Shown: positions 10,676 to 21,514 of the stretch, piece after piece
Layout of the letters: each line of letters starts with the position of its first letter
Numbering within the stretch: position 1 is the stretch's first letter
NCBI RefSeq assembly: GCF_001723175.1
Contig: NC_064650.1
Location: forward strand, 5,394,001 to 5,458,000
DNA from: Penicillium oxalicum
Lineage: Eukaryota; Ascomycota; Eurotiomycetes; Eurotiales; Aspergillaceae
Reading direction: 5' to 3'
Length of the DNA stretch: 64,000 bases
Notes under the pieces: model-generated
What the model was told of the DNA's origin: nothing
The model's database searches: none
Seen by the model: the letters and a program-made list of their open reading frames with translations, nothing else
Program-made: the position numbers and the translations under genes

Positions 10676-12045
10676 ATGGCAACGCAACTTGTGGCTCTTC
10701 CGGAGGTGGAGCGTCTCAGTGCTTCGGTGATTCGAATTCTCGGCGCTAATCCGGGCAAGGTATGTTGTGATGTGTGACCAGAGTGGGAATGAAGTCTGTC
10801 CGGGACTGCAAAAGGAAATGGTGACACTGATTCCAGAATCCGAGGAGGGGAGGTGAATGGGGGGAGGGTGTCTTTGCGCCTGTAGATCTCCGTCCTTCCC
10901 TCCCCAAATGAGATTTGATTCTTTCAGTTTACTCTACAAGGTAGAACACCCACCTAGATTGTCGTCCCAAACACTTGAGTGTTTTGTTGTGGATTGCTTT
11001 GGGATATTTTCTTCTTTTTACGGAATCACTCTTTCTGATCTCTTGATTGCACAGGCACAAACACATACCTCGTTGGGCGGGGCCATCAGCGTATCCTCAT
11101 CGACAGCGGCCAAGGCGAAGAGGCATGGGCTAAGAATCTCCAGACGGTGCTGACTGATGAGAAAGCCACGGTGCACCAGGCCCTGCTGACTCACTGGCAT
11201 GGCGATCATGTCGGCGGGGTGGCTGATCTCAAGCGGCTCTGTCCGCAGGTGCAGGTCTTCAAGTGTGCCCTGGAGCTGGATGGGGAGTCGGAGGAGTATG
11301 CGCGGATCGAGGATGGACAGGTCTTTCGGGTGGAGGGAGCCACGTTAAAAGCCTTGTTTACGCCGGGTCATACAGAGGACCACATGGCTTTTGTGTTGGA
11401 GGAGGAAGACGCGATCTTTACAGGTGACAGTTCGTTCAACCCTTCTCCTTCCCCTCTCTTTTTGCCCAACTTTCCCTTCTTTGTTTCTTTCCCCCCCATT
11501 TTTCTTTTTGTTTCTTCCTTGTTTTCTCTTCATGTCGTGGGTTAGAAAAGGTCCCTCCGATTGCCTCGCCTGCATATGCATGACCGATTGGCTAAGCACG
11601 TCTCCCCTCTGTTCATGTAGATGTCCTCGGCCACGGAACCGCCGTCTTTGAGAATCTCAAGGTCTACCTGGCCAGTCTCCATCGGATGCGCGAACGCGTC
11701 GGGGGTCGTGGATACCCCGGTCACGGAGCCGTCCTCGAAAGTGCCGCGGTGCGCATCCAGGAGTACATCAAACATCGACAGCAGCGTGAGGAAGAAGTGA
11801 TTCGTGTACTGCGCTACGGTCAACTGGAAGCTCCCGTGGGGGTGGTGGATTCCGAGATTGAGGCCCGTCCAGCGTTGACGCCGCTGCAGGTGGTGAAACA
11901 GATTTATGTGGGAGTTCCGGAGAGTTTACATCTACCGGCGTCGCATGGAGTCTCGTTGGTGTTGGAGAAGTTAAGGGAGGAAGGGAAGACGGTGCAGGAG
12001 GCCTCGGGGGCGTGGAGACTCGTTGGAGGGAAGAGCACGCTGTGA
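10676..12045 (+). CDS. LACTB2-like metallo-beta-lactamase-fold hydrolase
   Basis: This is a two-zinc metallo-hydrolase. Animal LACTB2 is a mitochondrial ssRNA endonuclease, while fungal relatives include thioesterases that release polyketides. The exons 10676..10759, 10928..10940, 11055..11429 and 11621..12045 give 298 residues. Exon 2 is only 13 nt; it completes NPGKFTLQGTNTYLVG, the substrate-entry strand conserved in this family. The metal-binding motif is THWHGDHVGG, followed by FTPGHTEDH and FTGDNVLGHGTAVF, the last built across intron 3. The C-terminal winged region is present (residues about 215-290). No polyketide synthase lies nearby, so the housekeeping LACTB2 role is more likely than a pathway thioesterase. 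It is tandem with tps1. Confidence 0.92.
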
Positions 12046-12766
12046 AGCCTGCGTGTTTGCTTTGTGAGTTGTTGTAAATTTGGGGGATTGAGGAACGCAT
12101 TCGATCCTCTCTGTTCACGGCATCTATTTGTCCCAGTCCGACTTGGATGGAAGACATATGGCTGTGGCGGAGTCTCTCAACCCCCGGCCTTGTCGATTGT
12201 TTTGGACTTGGATCGTGTCTATATAGTAGGTACTGAGTATATTCTGCACTACTTCTGCTTTTGATGCACCATATTCGGACGTTACTACTAGGGTACAGGC
12301 TTACCTGAGCATACCATCGATTCCATTCTACCAGAGAATCCGTCGATGGTGGTCTCGTTTACTCACATGGGCAACTCTCCACCCTGCTCCTCCTCCTCTT
12401 CTAAATCCATGTACTTTTCACATTCTCACCGTCTCCACACAACACTCTCACTACTCCTGTATGTCCATGGTGTTTGTACTGTCCTCCGTCCCACGGAGAC
12501 CAAGGCACCCCGACAAAGAATGAAATCAAATCGACGTCAGGACACTGTCATTTTTCATCCCCCCACCCTTCTGTTCTTCTGTTCGCTATGCTTCTTACCT
12601 ATAGAGCCCTCAAAAGAAAACCAAAAAAACCAAAAAAAAGATCTTCCCGACCCGCGGGTGAACCCGCCAACACGCCAAGACCCTCATCCCGACCAGTTCA
12701 CCAGTTCGTGTCTCTCTTGAATCGTTTCTGGGGCCGGTCTGATCTGTTCACCATCCAGGGGTCAAA

Positions 12767-12779
12767 GGGGGGGGGGGGG
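12767..12779. repeat. 13-base G homopolymer
   Basis: This is an uninterrupted run of 13 G on the + strand in the spacer before tps1. It could be a sequencing-sensitive site; no function is implied. Confidence 0.8.
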
Positions 12780-14512
12780 ACGTGGACAGGCTGAGAGTCA
12801 TCTTTTGTGACGGGCGTGTAGGTGAAGTGAAGATGGGTGGGGGGGACTAGGGGGTACTGGTAATAGAGGTCGTACCAGGTAGGAGCTTCCACTGCGACAG
12901 ATGATTCAGCAATGTCTAGTCGGGTTGATACTGGACCAGGGTGACAGTAGGCTGCTGATTAGTAGGTACCTAGTCGCTAGTGGGTAACTTTTGTACTTTG
13001 GAGTGTCTTTTTGTTGGAGGATTTCCGCTATGCTATATGAACTGCAGAGTCTGTGGAGGAGACGGTATACTGATTGCCGATTACCACGGTGCAAGTCGAT
13101 ACTTGGACATTCTACACTGTATACTGTAGAGTAGAGAGTATCCAGATTGCGTGGTTTTCCAATCGTAGCCTCCTCTGGTGAAGGGCATGTCAAAAACGGC
13201 TTGGCAGGCCAGCGAATCAGGGCCCATCGCACGAGCTCATCCGGACTCTCGTGTGGACCGCAACGGGCGGTTCGGGGATCAAAGTCTGGACACATCAGAA
13301 TCACATGGAAGGCGATGGTACGAATCTGGAATGCTCGATGTCGATATGTTTGTCTCTCTGTGGTAGAGTTGAAGGGATTATTGTAGATTGTCATTCTAGT
13401 GATTTGAGGCAGAGTCGGGTTGTCTGTATACAGTACATGTTGGAGAAACTACGGTTTACTTCCGAGTACTTTACTTGGTACTACTAGTTTCAAAATATAA
13501 CGGATAGTCCATGACCGGACGACTGGATGGAATCATCCGTGCTGGTTCATTATGAGATCACAATGACCGTCCTTCGGTCCCGATCCCTTGTGTTGGACTC
13601 CTTGTCGGCTCGTTGTAGACTTGAACACATCTTCATCCATCACGATAGACCCTGCTGTCCGCTGCCGCTCCTGGATCGACTGTGCAGCTCCCGAAGCCAG
13701 ATGACTCGCGAATCTAGATGCTTCGTGGAACATCGGGAACATGTCCGAAGGCGATTCCACGCAGGGCTATTTGATTTGTTTATTTTTGATTTTTCTTGTC
13801 CCCTGCCCCAAAAAATCAAACATTCGACACGGGCGTTGACACTCCCATGTCGAGCACTCCAACAGTCCGTGAATGGTGATCTTTTTGTACTCTGTCCCCT
13901 CCGTCTCCGTAGTTGTTCACCGACCGCATCGTGCCCAATCCGCCGGTCAGGTACACACCGTCCCCCAAGGACGAGAAAAAAAGAGGAGACAGTCGACCAG
14001 TTGCGGATGTGAATGAGGTTTGAATTTCATTCTTGCCATCTCTCTCTCTTACAGTCTGCTTTGTCCACCAACTTTGCTGTTTTCCCGCAGAACCCGGTGA
14101 TTTTCTCAATGAAATGTATTTGTTTTTCAACTTTTTTTGGGGTGTATTTTCATTTCTGCCAGACCCAACCATGGTGACAGGCCCTGTCACGGCGACCCAA
14201 ATCAATGGATGGAAAAGGAAATCAGCTCCACTGGTGGCCGTTGCTGGCCAAGTTCTTCGACCTGCAGTCCTGGAAATGGAAAACCAGGTCAGACCAGACC
14301 GGCGGACTGGGGGACTGCATCCAGTCATCGTAATGAGAATCCCATTCATTCATCATCATATAATAATCTTCACCAACTATCAAGCCATCTGGTCACCTTT
14401 TTTTTTTCCCTTTCCAACCAACCCGGACCTTACTTCTCCCCACGCACCTCTTCTTCTTCCTCCAGTCTCTCTCTCTCTCTCTTTCTTCGCCAGGGAAATC
14501 ACACTTATTTAG

Positions 14513-14960
14513 AGGGGAGTAAAATTCAAAAAAGTGTCTGTCAACAGCAAAGCTTTGACTTGAGGTCAAGGAAGCTGGCGATCGACGACCGTCTGCTTTC
14601 AAGTGGCCATTGTGTCTAGTGAGTGGGCCTGCTGGTCTGGATGATGATGATGTTTGCCGGTGGCGGGCACCAGAACTTAACTTCGTTGCTAATTTGAGAT
14701 CCGCGCGGGACAAGTTCTCCAGCTGCACACCTTCACCGTTTCTAGTCTCTTCCACTCCAACAATCTCTCCAGTTCCACGCATCCCACCCTCCAATCTCTC
14801 CCTCGAGTCGCCTGTCTCGCCGAAACACCTCCACGGTTGACCTACAATTCCCTCGTCTCGTCTCTCCCCCCGCTATCCCTCCCGATCGGCTGTGGACTCC
14901 GCTCGAGATACACTAGAAATTCCCCCCTCCTCTCCTCCCCCTCTCCCCCTCCGCCGCCGC
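14513..14960. promoter_or_regulatory. Candidate stress-response elements upstream of tps1
   Basis: AGGGG occurs at 14513-14517, and several CCCCT copies occur in the C-rich leader (14924-14950). In yeast such STRE motifs bind Msn2/4 and control TPS1 under stress. The leader copies may simply reflect its C-rich composition, so only the 14513 copy is a reasonable promoter candidate. Function is inferred. Confidence 0.3.
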
Positions 14961-14977
14961 GCGCATTCTCCGTCATC

Positions 14978-16855
14978 ATGCCCTCTGCAGAAGACTCCAA
15001 GCCCAATGAGGCACGCCTCCTGCTGGTCTCGAACCGTCTTCCGATCACCATCAAGCGGTCGGAAGATGGCAAATATGATTTCTCCATGTCCTCCGGCGGC
15101 TTGGTCAGTGGGTTGAGTGGTCTTTCCAAATCCACCACCTTTCAGTGGTACGGCTGGCCTGGGCTAGAGGTGCCCGAGGCTGAGATTCCCGTGGTCACCA
15201 AACGTCTCAAGGATGAGTATGGCGCCGTCCCCGTGTTTATTGACGATGAGCTGGCGGATCGCCACTACAATGGATTTTCCAGTGAGTGCCCTCGATGTGA
15301 TCTCTCAATGGCCACAAGCTCCCCATCCCCCTCCCCCAGAAGCGATCAAGACTGACCCGTGCGCCGGTGATGGCACTTTTCCATGGCGCTAGATTCCATT
15401 CTCTGGCCCCTCTTCCATTACCACCCCGGTGAAATCACCTTTGACGAATCTGCCTGGGAAGCCTACAAAGAAGCCAATCGACTGTTCGCCAAGGCGATCG
15501 CCAAAGAAGTCCAGGATGGGGACTTGATCTGGGTGCACGATTACCACCTGATGCTCCTGCCAGAGATGCTCCGCGAGGAGATTGGCGATTCCAAGCAGAA
15601 CGTCAAGATCGGTTTCTTCCTGCACACCCCCTTCCCCAGTAGCGAGATCTACCGCATTCTGCCCGTGCGCAACGAGTTGCTGCTGGGCGTCTTGCACTGC
15701 GACCTGATCGGCTTCCACACCTACGACTACACCCGCCACTTCTTGAGCAGTTGCTCGCGACTCCTGTAAGTTTAGATATCCCGCATCATCTCTCTATGCG
15801 GCCCGCCTCCCGTCCCCCTCACCATGGCCACGTCGGACAGAGATGACAACTAGAGTGGAAACGCTGACGCTGTGGATCTGACCAACTAGTGGACTGGCAA
15901 CGACCCCGAATGGAATCGAGTTCCAGGGCAAGATTATCACCTGCGGCGCATTCCCCATTGGCATTGATCCCGAGAAATTCGCCGAAGGTCTCAAGAAGGA
16001 AAAGGTGCAAAAGCGCATTGCCATGCTGGAGGAAAAGTTCAAGGGTGTCAAGCTCATGGTCGGCGTCGATCGACTGGACTACATCAAGGGTGTGCCGCAG
16101 AAGCTGCACGCGCTGGAGGTCTTCCTCAGCGACCACCCCGAGTGGGTGGGCAAAGTCGTCCTGGTGCAAGTCGCCGTGCCCAGTCGCCAGGACGTGGAGG
16201 AGTACCAGAATCTGCGGGCTGTGGTGAATGAGCTGGTCGGTCGCATCAACGGGAAATTCGGCACCGTCGAGTTCATGCCCATTCACTTCCTCCACAAGTC
16301 GGTCAACTTTGACGAGCTGATCGCCCTGTACGCCGTGTCCGACGCCTGCATTGTTTCCTCGACCCGCGACGGCATGAATCTGGTCGCATACGAATACATT
16401 GCCACCCAGCAAAAGCGACATGGTGTGCTTGTGCTGTCGGAATTCGCAGGTGCCGCGCAAAGCTTGAATGGCAGCATTATCGTGAACCCATGGAACACGG
16501 AAGAGTTGGCAGGTGCCTATCAGGAAGCCGTCACGATGAGTGATGAGCAGCGCGCTCTCAATTTTGCCAAGCTCGACAAATATGTATCCAAATACACCAG
16601 GTATGCATTGATTGGGATCCTTGGAGATTCTGAACCCTGGGTTTCCACCCTTGACGGTCCACGTCTCTTTTTCTTTTTTCTTTTTTTTGGTGACCTCCTT
16701 GCTAACTCTTGGATAGTGCCTTTTGGGGACAATCGTTTGTCACCGAATTGACTCGAATTTCCACTCAGTCTGCCGACAAATTCCAAGCCAAGCAGCTCGC
16801 CGTGGACGCATCCAATTCCACCAATGGAAGCGTGACCCCCGAGCAGACTTCTTAG
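14978..16855 (+). CDS. TPS1: Alpha,alpha-trehalose-phosphate synthase (UDP-forming), Tps1
   Basis: This cytosolic GT20 glycosyltransferase makes trehalose 6-phosphate from UDP-glucose and glucose 6-phosphate, the first step of trehalose synthesis, and restrains glycolytic influx. The exons 14978..15281, 15393..15765, 15890..16600 and 16717..16855 join in phase to 508 residues, about the usual single-domain Tps1 length. Visible signatures are LLVSNRLPITIK, SSGGLVSGLSG, WPLFHYHP, WVHDYHLMLLPEMLR, FFLHTPFPSSEIYR, GVDRLDYIKGVPQKLHA and STRDGMNLVAYEY. The C-terminal tail after TELTRIST is short and polar, with no phosphatase domain. The start is the first in-frame ATG; the frame is open further upstream without another ATG. 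It is convergent with the FAD oxidase gene. Confidence 0.97.
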
Positions 16856-18366
16856 ACTTGAACTTTTTGGCGTGGGGTCGCCCGAGCCTCGGGTGTAACA
16901 GACAAGGCCTTTTGGTTGCTTTTTTCTTTCCTCGCTTTTCGACGAGACTTCCTTTCTTACCTTAGATGCTCTCATGACATGACATGGACGCGGCGAAATG
17001 TTGTTGCTTTCTCTTTTTCTTTTCTCCATTTTACCTTTTTCATTTTGAATTTGGTTGAGATTTCCTGTCTTTTGATCTTGTATTTGGGGGAGCTCTTCTT
17101 TTTTTTATTTGATTTGTCTGTCTTTGCTTTCGGGATGACATTGGAGTGCACCAGCTGTGGGTTACTATTTTTTTTGTCATTTTTCGTTTTTTGGCCATTT
17201 CCTCTCCTCCAGTCTCGTTTCTGGCTATCTAGTGGACCTCTTTTATCTCCTTTCCACCGTCTCATGAGAGCCTTCATCCCTTGTGTTTAATGACATTGAG
17301 ATTCTAGACCAATACCGAGAATGTTCCTTTGAAGTGGACACTTTTTTCTTCTTTTTCCAACGATGAAACAGAAAATCAAAGCCCTCATAGATGAACTTTT
17401 TACCCTTTCAAACGTCTCGTAGATATCATTCCGTGCTGGCAGGAGTCTGATAATTTCAACACCTGCCCTGTCTTTCAGTCCGATGGAAGGCTCATACAGC
17501 CTTGTCACGAACTTCATAAACCCGAGCATTTCATACGCACCCAGGTCAGGGGGATACCAGGTCGAGGGGGCGCACACATAGACATATACATAATTACATA
17601 TACATAAATACCTCCAGAATACATACCTATTCAATCCCGGGAAAACTCCAGGGTAGGAACGGGGTAACCCTCACCTTGGACATTGGGAGCTTCGTCGGCG
17701 CTGCACTTGGAATTTAGAATATCTTTTTCTCGGGGAGAGGAGGGTTGACTTTGTACCGGGGTAGGTTAGGTTAGGTCTCTGATAGGTTTCTAGGGGTGAT
17801 GGGCAATTCACTATGATATTGGATAAGTTGAGGGAGAGAAGAAGGGGGGGAAGGGGTAGTAGGTGATAATCAACATATCGAATTGTGGTCTGCACTATGC
17901 ATGAAGATGGGGGAGAGGGAAAAGAAAAGTTGATTACGGATAATAGAGTGGTTAACTTTGTTTCTCTATCTCTCTTGTGAAAAAGGAAAAAAGTATGTCC
18001 AAAAGTCAGTGTAGAAATTGGTATATTATATTACATGGACAACAGCCCATCGTATCATCTTGATGAGAAGATCTATGACACAAAACCATCTGTGCAAAAA
18101 GAGACAAGAGAAGTGGGGGGGGAATGTTAAAAAAGGGGGAGGAAGAGGAAGATGAAAAAGGGGAAAAAGACGGGGAAAAAAATCTAGATCATACTTTCGA
18201 GAAGAGCATCGCTATGCAAAAGTAGAGTCATGAGATACTTTTCGATGCAACTCGAAATCAAAAAGGGAAGAAATCACGCATCATGAAAAGAACAAAAAAA
18301 GGGTATCAGTCTCGTGTAGAGTCCCCACGAGACGAGACAAGATGCTTTTCTTGTGTTGTTGTTTTT
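16856..18366. other. Convergent 3' flanks of tps1 and the FAD oxidase
   Basis: This is 1.5 kb between facing stop codons. It is rich in T and A homopolymer stretches, with G/A-rich DNA at about 18110-18180. Open frames here are low-complexity and unrecognisable. It is most likely long 3' UTRs and spacer. Confidence 0.5.
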
Positions 18367-20294
18367 TTAAGCACGGCACATACGACCAGAGTCGGACACA
18401 GTCCAGGCATCACTGCCGACGGCCTTGAGGGCGTAGAAGAATGAGGTGGGATCATAGGCGTTCTTCACCTTCAACAGGGGCTCGTAGTTGGCTCCGAAGA
18501 AGGTCTCCTTCCAGTCGGGTTGACGGAAGTTGGCCTCGTTCTGGTAGCAGCCACTGCCGGGGGTGATGGCTTCAAGCTGAGGAACGTACTGGTTGGTCAG
18601 CTTCATCTGCTCCGCAATCATCTGGTCGCGGGATGCGGTGTCGGACCAGTGAGTACCGATCTGCATGGTGACGGCGGCGTTGCGGAGAGCCGGGAAGACG
18701 GCGTTGTTACCACCCTTGGCGGTGACGTTCATGCCCACCCCGACGGCGATGACGCCGGACTCGGTGATGTTGCGGAGAGCGGCGGCCATGCCGTTGTAGT
18801 TGTTCTCCAGAGTGTCACGGGGGATCAGACGACCACCGTACTGGTAGGTGGCGACGTCAAGGTTACCCCAGGGAAGGGGACCCATGTAGTGCTGGTAGTG
18901 CTCGTAGTAGTTCTCATATTGAGTCAGGCCCAACTTGTACTGGATACCGAGGTTGGTGAGTGCCTCGGTGAAGGGGGTCAGGAGATCCTTGACCTGGGCA
19001 GAGGTCATGTTGTAGCCCGTGACGGGGTTGATGAGGAAGAAAGTGTTGGTCATGTCGTAGATGACGGTAGCACCGGTATCGATCATGGCGGGAAGGAGGT
19101 GGTGGAACTCGGCCACGGCCTCGTAGAAGGTGTCGGCAGAGATGTTGGCACGTGTGAACTGCAGGCTGGCACCGGCGACCATCGCGTCCTGGTGAGCCTT
19201 GATGGTCATGGAGACCACGACACCGTAGTTACCGGCACCACCACCGCTCAGCGCCCAGTACAGTTCGCTATTCTGGGAGGCGGATGCAGTGACCAGCTTG
19301 CCGTCGGCAGTGACAACCTCGAACTCCAGAGTGTTGTCGGCACCCAGACCGAACGCGGTACTCATAGCGGAGTGACCGCCACCCTGCGTGTAGCCGCCGG
19401 CAATACCGACAGTAGGGCATTCACCACCGACGACGAGCAGACCCCGAGCGTGAGCAGCCTCCATGATCTGGAAGCCCATGGTACCGGCACCGACCTTGAA
19501 GGCAGGACCGTTGTAGGCGGCACTGCGGTAATCCACATACTCGACTTGGTTGAGGTTGTGCGTCCAGACAGAGAGAGCACCAGCACCGGTGGACCGACCC
19601 AGGTAACTGAAAGAGTGGAGGTTAGTTGATTTGTGCCTTGCATTTCCCTTGTGACGAGAACTTACTCATGGCCGGTGTTCTTGATGACGAAACGAATGTT
19701 GTTGTCACGAGCAAAGTTGACTGCAGTCTGAATATCACTGGCGGAAGACGCGTTGACCGCGTAGCTGGGGAAGTTCCCAAGAGTGCATGATGAGGCCTCG
19801 GCAGAGAATGGAGAGCAAGTCTGGTTCGTGAAGAAGATCTGCATCACTGAAGTGGGGGAGCTCAGGCTGAATGGCTAGGGTTAGCGGTCTTGGTTTTGTT
19901 TCACAACAAATTACGAAGGATGCCGGATTCCCCTCTCAGACACCACGGGCGATCCATTGGAATCCAGAAGTTCAGAGAGAGGCGGCGGGAGGGGGAGGGG
20001 AAGGGTGATCATCACATACTGAGGCTGGGGGTGAGTCCAGTTGTCCTGCAGAGCCTGGCAAGCAGCGGCATCGTAGGTGGGATCGTGGCACGGGCTGCCG
20101 ATGGGGACGGTCTTGATGAGACGTCCACCGAGCTTGGTGTTGAGGTTGGACCAGGCCGGGGCTGCCGGCCAGCAGAGGTCGCCAGGAAGACAGCGGCAGC
20201 TGGGTGTGTCTCGGGGAGGCGGATGGTGAGGTGGAGGAGGCGCTGCCACGGCCGCCGTGATCAGGGCCGCAAAGGCAATCACCGAAGCCTTCAT
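18367..20294 (-). CDS. Secreted FAD-linked oxidase of the berberine-bridge-enzyme type
   Basis: This is a flavin oxidase of the PCMH/BBE (AA7-like) family; members oxidise oligosaccharides or secondary metabolites. The exons complement(18367..19606, 19666..19866, 20020..20294) give 571 residues. Residues 1-18 (MKASVIAFAALITAAVAA) are a clear signal peptide, followed by a Pro/His-rich stretch. The FAD domain contains KNTGHDYLGRSTG, whose His is the usual 8-alpha flavin link, and GGECPTVGIAGGYTQGGGHS, whose Cys is the usual second link, so bicovalent FAD is expected. The BBE C-terminal motif YDPTSFFYALKAVGSD is intact. Intron 1 was placed so that exon 2 begins HLSSPTSVMQIF; another acceptor 30 nt downstream would need a different donor. 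The substrate is unknown. It is the last gene before a 5.9-kb gap. Confidence 0.92.
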
Positions 20295-21490
20295 GATGGG
20301 AGGGTGAGGTGGAGATGGGGGCGAGGAGGAGGGGGAGGGGGAAAAGAGGACCAGGCAATAAGACTGAAAGATGGGGATCGAGAAAAAGAGATCTTTCACG
20401 ATCAACTTCCTATGGAGTGGGAAAGGCAAGAGAAGATGTCGATCACATCCAACTGGATTGGAAGCGCGAAGGTCGAGGGGTTTTATGGCACGTCAAGTCG
20501 AACGGTTCCTCGAAAGCCTCGGCCGACAACCGCAAAGAATGCGGGTTCGAGAATTTGAGATGGTTCGGACAGTCGGACGTATTCCCCCAAGCGTCTATAG
20601 CTTGGACGATAGTCCGGACTCGATGGACGATTTGATAACCCAGCGCGCATCCTGATGGGCTCGAGGGCGCAAGAATGGAGACGAGGGATCAATGAAGTGT
20701 GTGCCCCCTCCTACTCCAAGCGGGCATGGGGCTCGATGGCACAAGCATTGGAGTCCACCCATTGGCACCCATCGAGAGGAACGCAAAAAAGAGAACGTGG
20801 CAAGGGCCAACAAAGTGGATCGAAGGCGACGGGAGAAGCCGTGGTCGATTTGGGCGGAGGAAATCAAGGATCGCGATGAGAAGATGCGAGTGAGATGGAT
20901 GGTACTATGAGAGTACTTTGATAGAGTATGTGGAACACCAGATGGAGAGCAGTACTGCACAAGTATCCACTTCTACTACCGCAGCCGCTGGTGGGGCCAT
21001 GGGCCATGGGACCATTACTAATCTTGGCACTGCGGTTCTTACAGTGAAAGGTACTTACTACGAAGCCCTCTTTGTATCTACCGTCTGCATGGAGTACCCG
21101 TCTACGGCCAGAGTTAGCAAGAAAGTACGGATCATGAGTCTGCAGTCTCACACCTTGTCCACGATGACGGTGCGTAGCGGGTCGGACCTGCATAAGGCTC
21201 AAAGTCAGTATGAGAGGGTGACGGTTCAAACTCAACTTCTCTGGCCATGTGGCAGTGCCATGTGGGTGACTACGCTCCCAAAGGATGCCTCTCACCTTCG
21301 CTAGTTTGTCGCCGAGAAACCTCGCGAACGAGTCAGGGGCCGAGACAAGCGTGGAGGTCTGAATTTTGCAATTGTCGGCTCGGAAGGAAATGGCGGCCGA
21401 TAGTGGAAGACAAAGTGGACTGGGAGGATCGACTCAAACCGAGTCGGCACTTCGGCTCGGATGTGAGTGTGGGACGGAAAGGGCATGTAC

Positions 21491-21514
21491 TACGAGTAGT
21501 GGTACGAGTAGTGG
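21491..21514. repeat. 12-bp tandem duplication
   Basis: The unit tacgagtagtgg occurs twice, head to tail and without mismatch. It lies in the gene-poor interval; no function is implied. Confidence 0.8.

Larger units (their letters stand above)
12046..14977. other. 2.9-kb intergenic region before tps1
   Basis: No protein-like frame longer than about 170 codons and no family match was seen. It holds a 13-base G run (12767-12779), a TC dinucleotide tract (about 14464-14483), a GAT repeat near 14642 and T-rich stretches at 14117-14128 and 14398-14410. The last 500 bp are the presumed tps1 promoter and leader. Everything else is unexplained sequence. Confidence 0.5.

Noticed and set aside
10676..12045. 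Polyketide-releasing thioesterase role for the lactamase-fold gene
   Set aside because: Such enzymes sit next to a non-reducing polyketide synthase; the neighbours here are aconitase and Tps1, so the LACTB2 role is preferred.
12046..14977. Possible extra gene before tps1
   Set aside because: The longest frames (160-177 codons) overlap each other on both strands, are Ser/Pro/Phe-rich from pyrimidine tracts, and show no splice-consistent extension.
16520..17029. 169-codon minus-strand frame at the tps1 3' end
   Set aside because: It overlaps the tps1 terminal exon and intron and T-rich UTR; Lys/Arg/Ser low-complexity shadow.
18520..19629. 369-codon open frame antisense to the FAD oxidase
   Set aside because: Same cause: a biased coding strand gives few stops on the other strand. 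The composition is Val/Gly/Asp/His-rich and unstructured.
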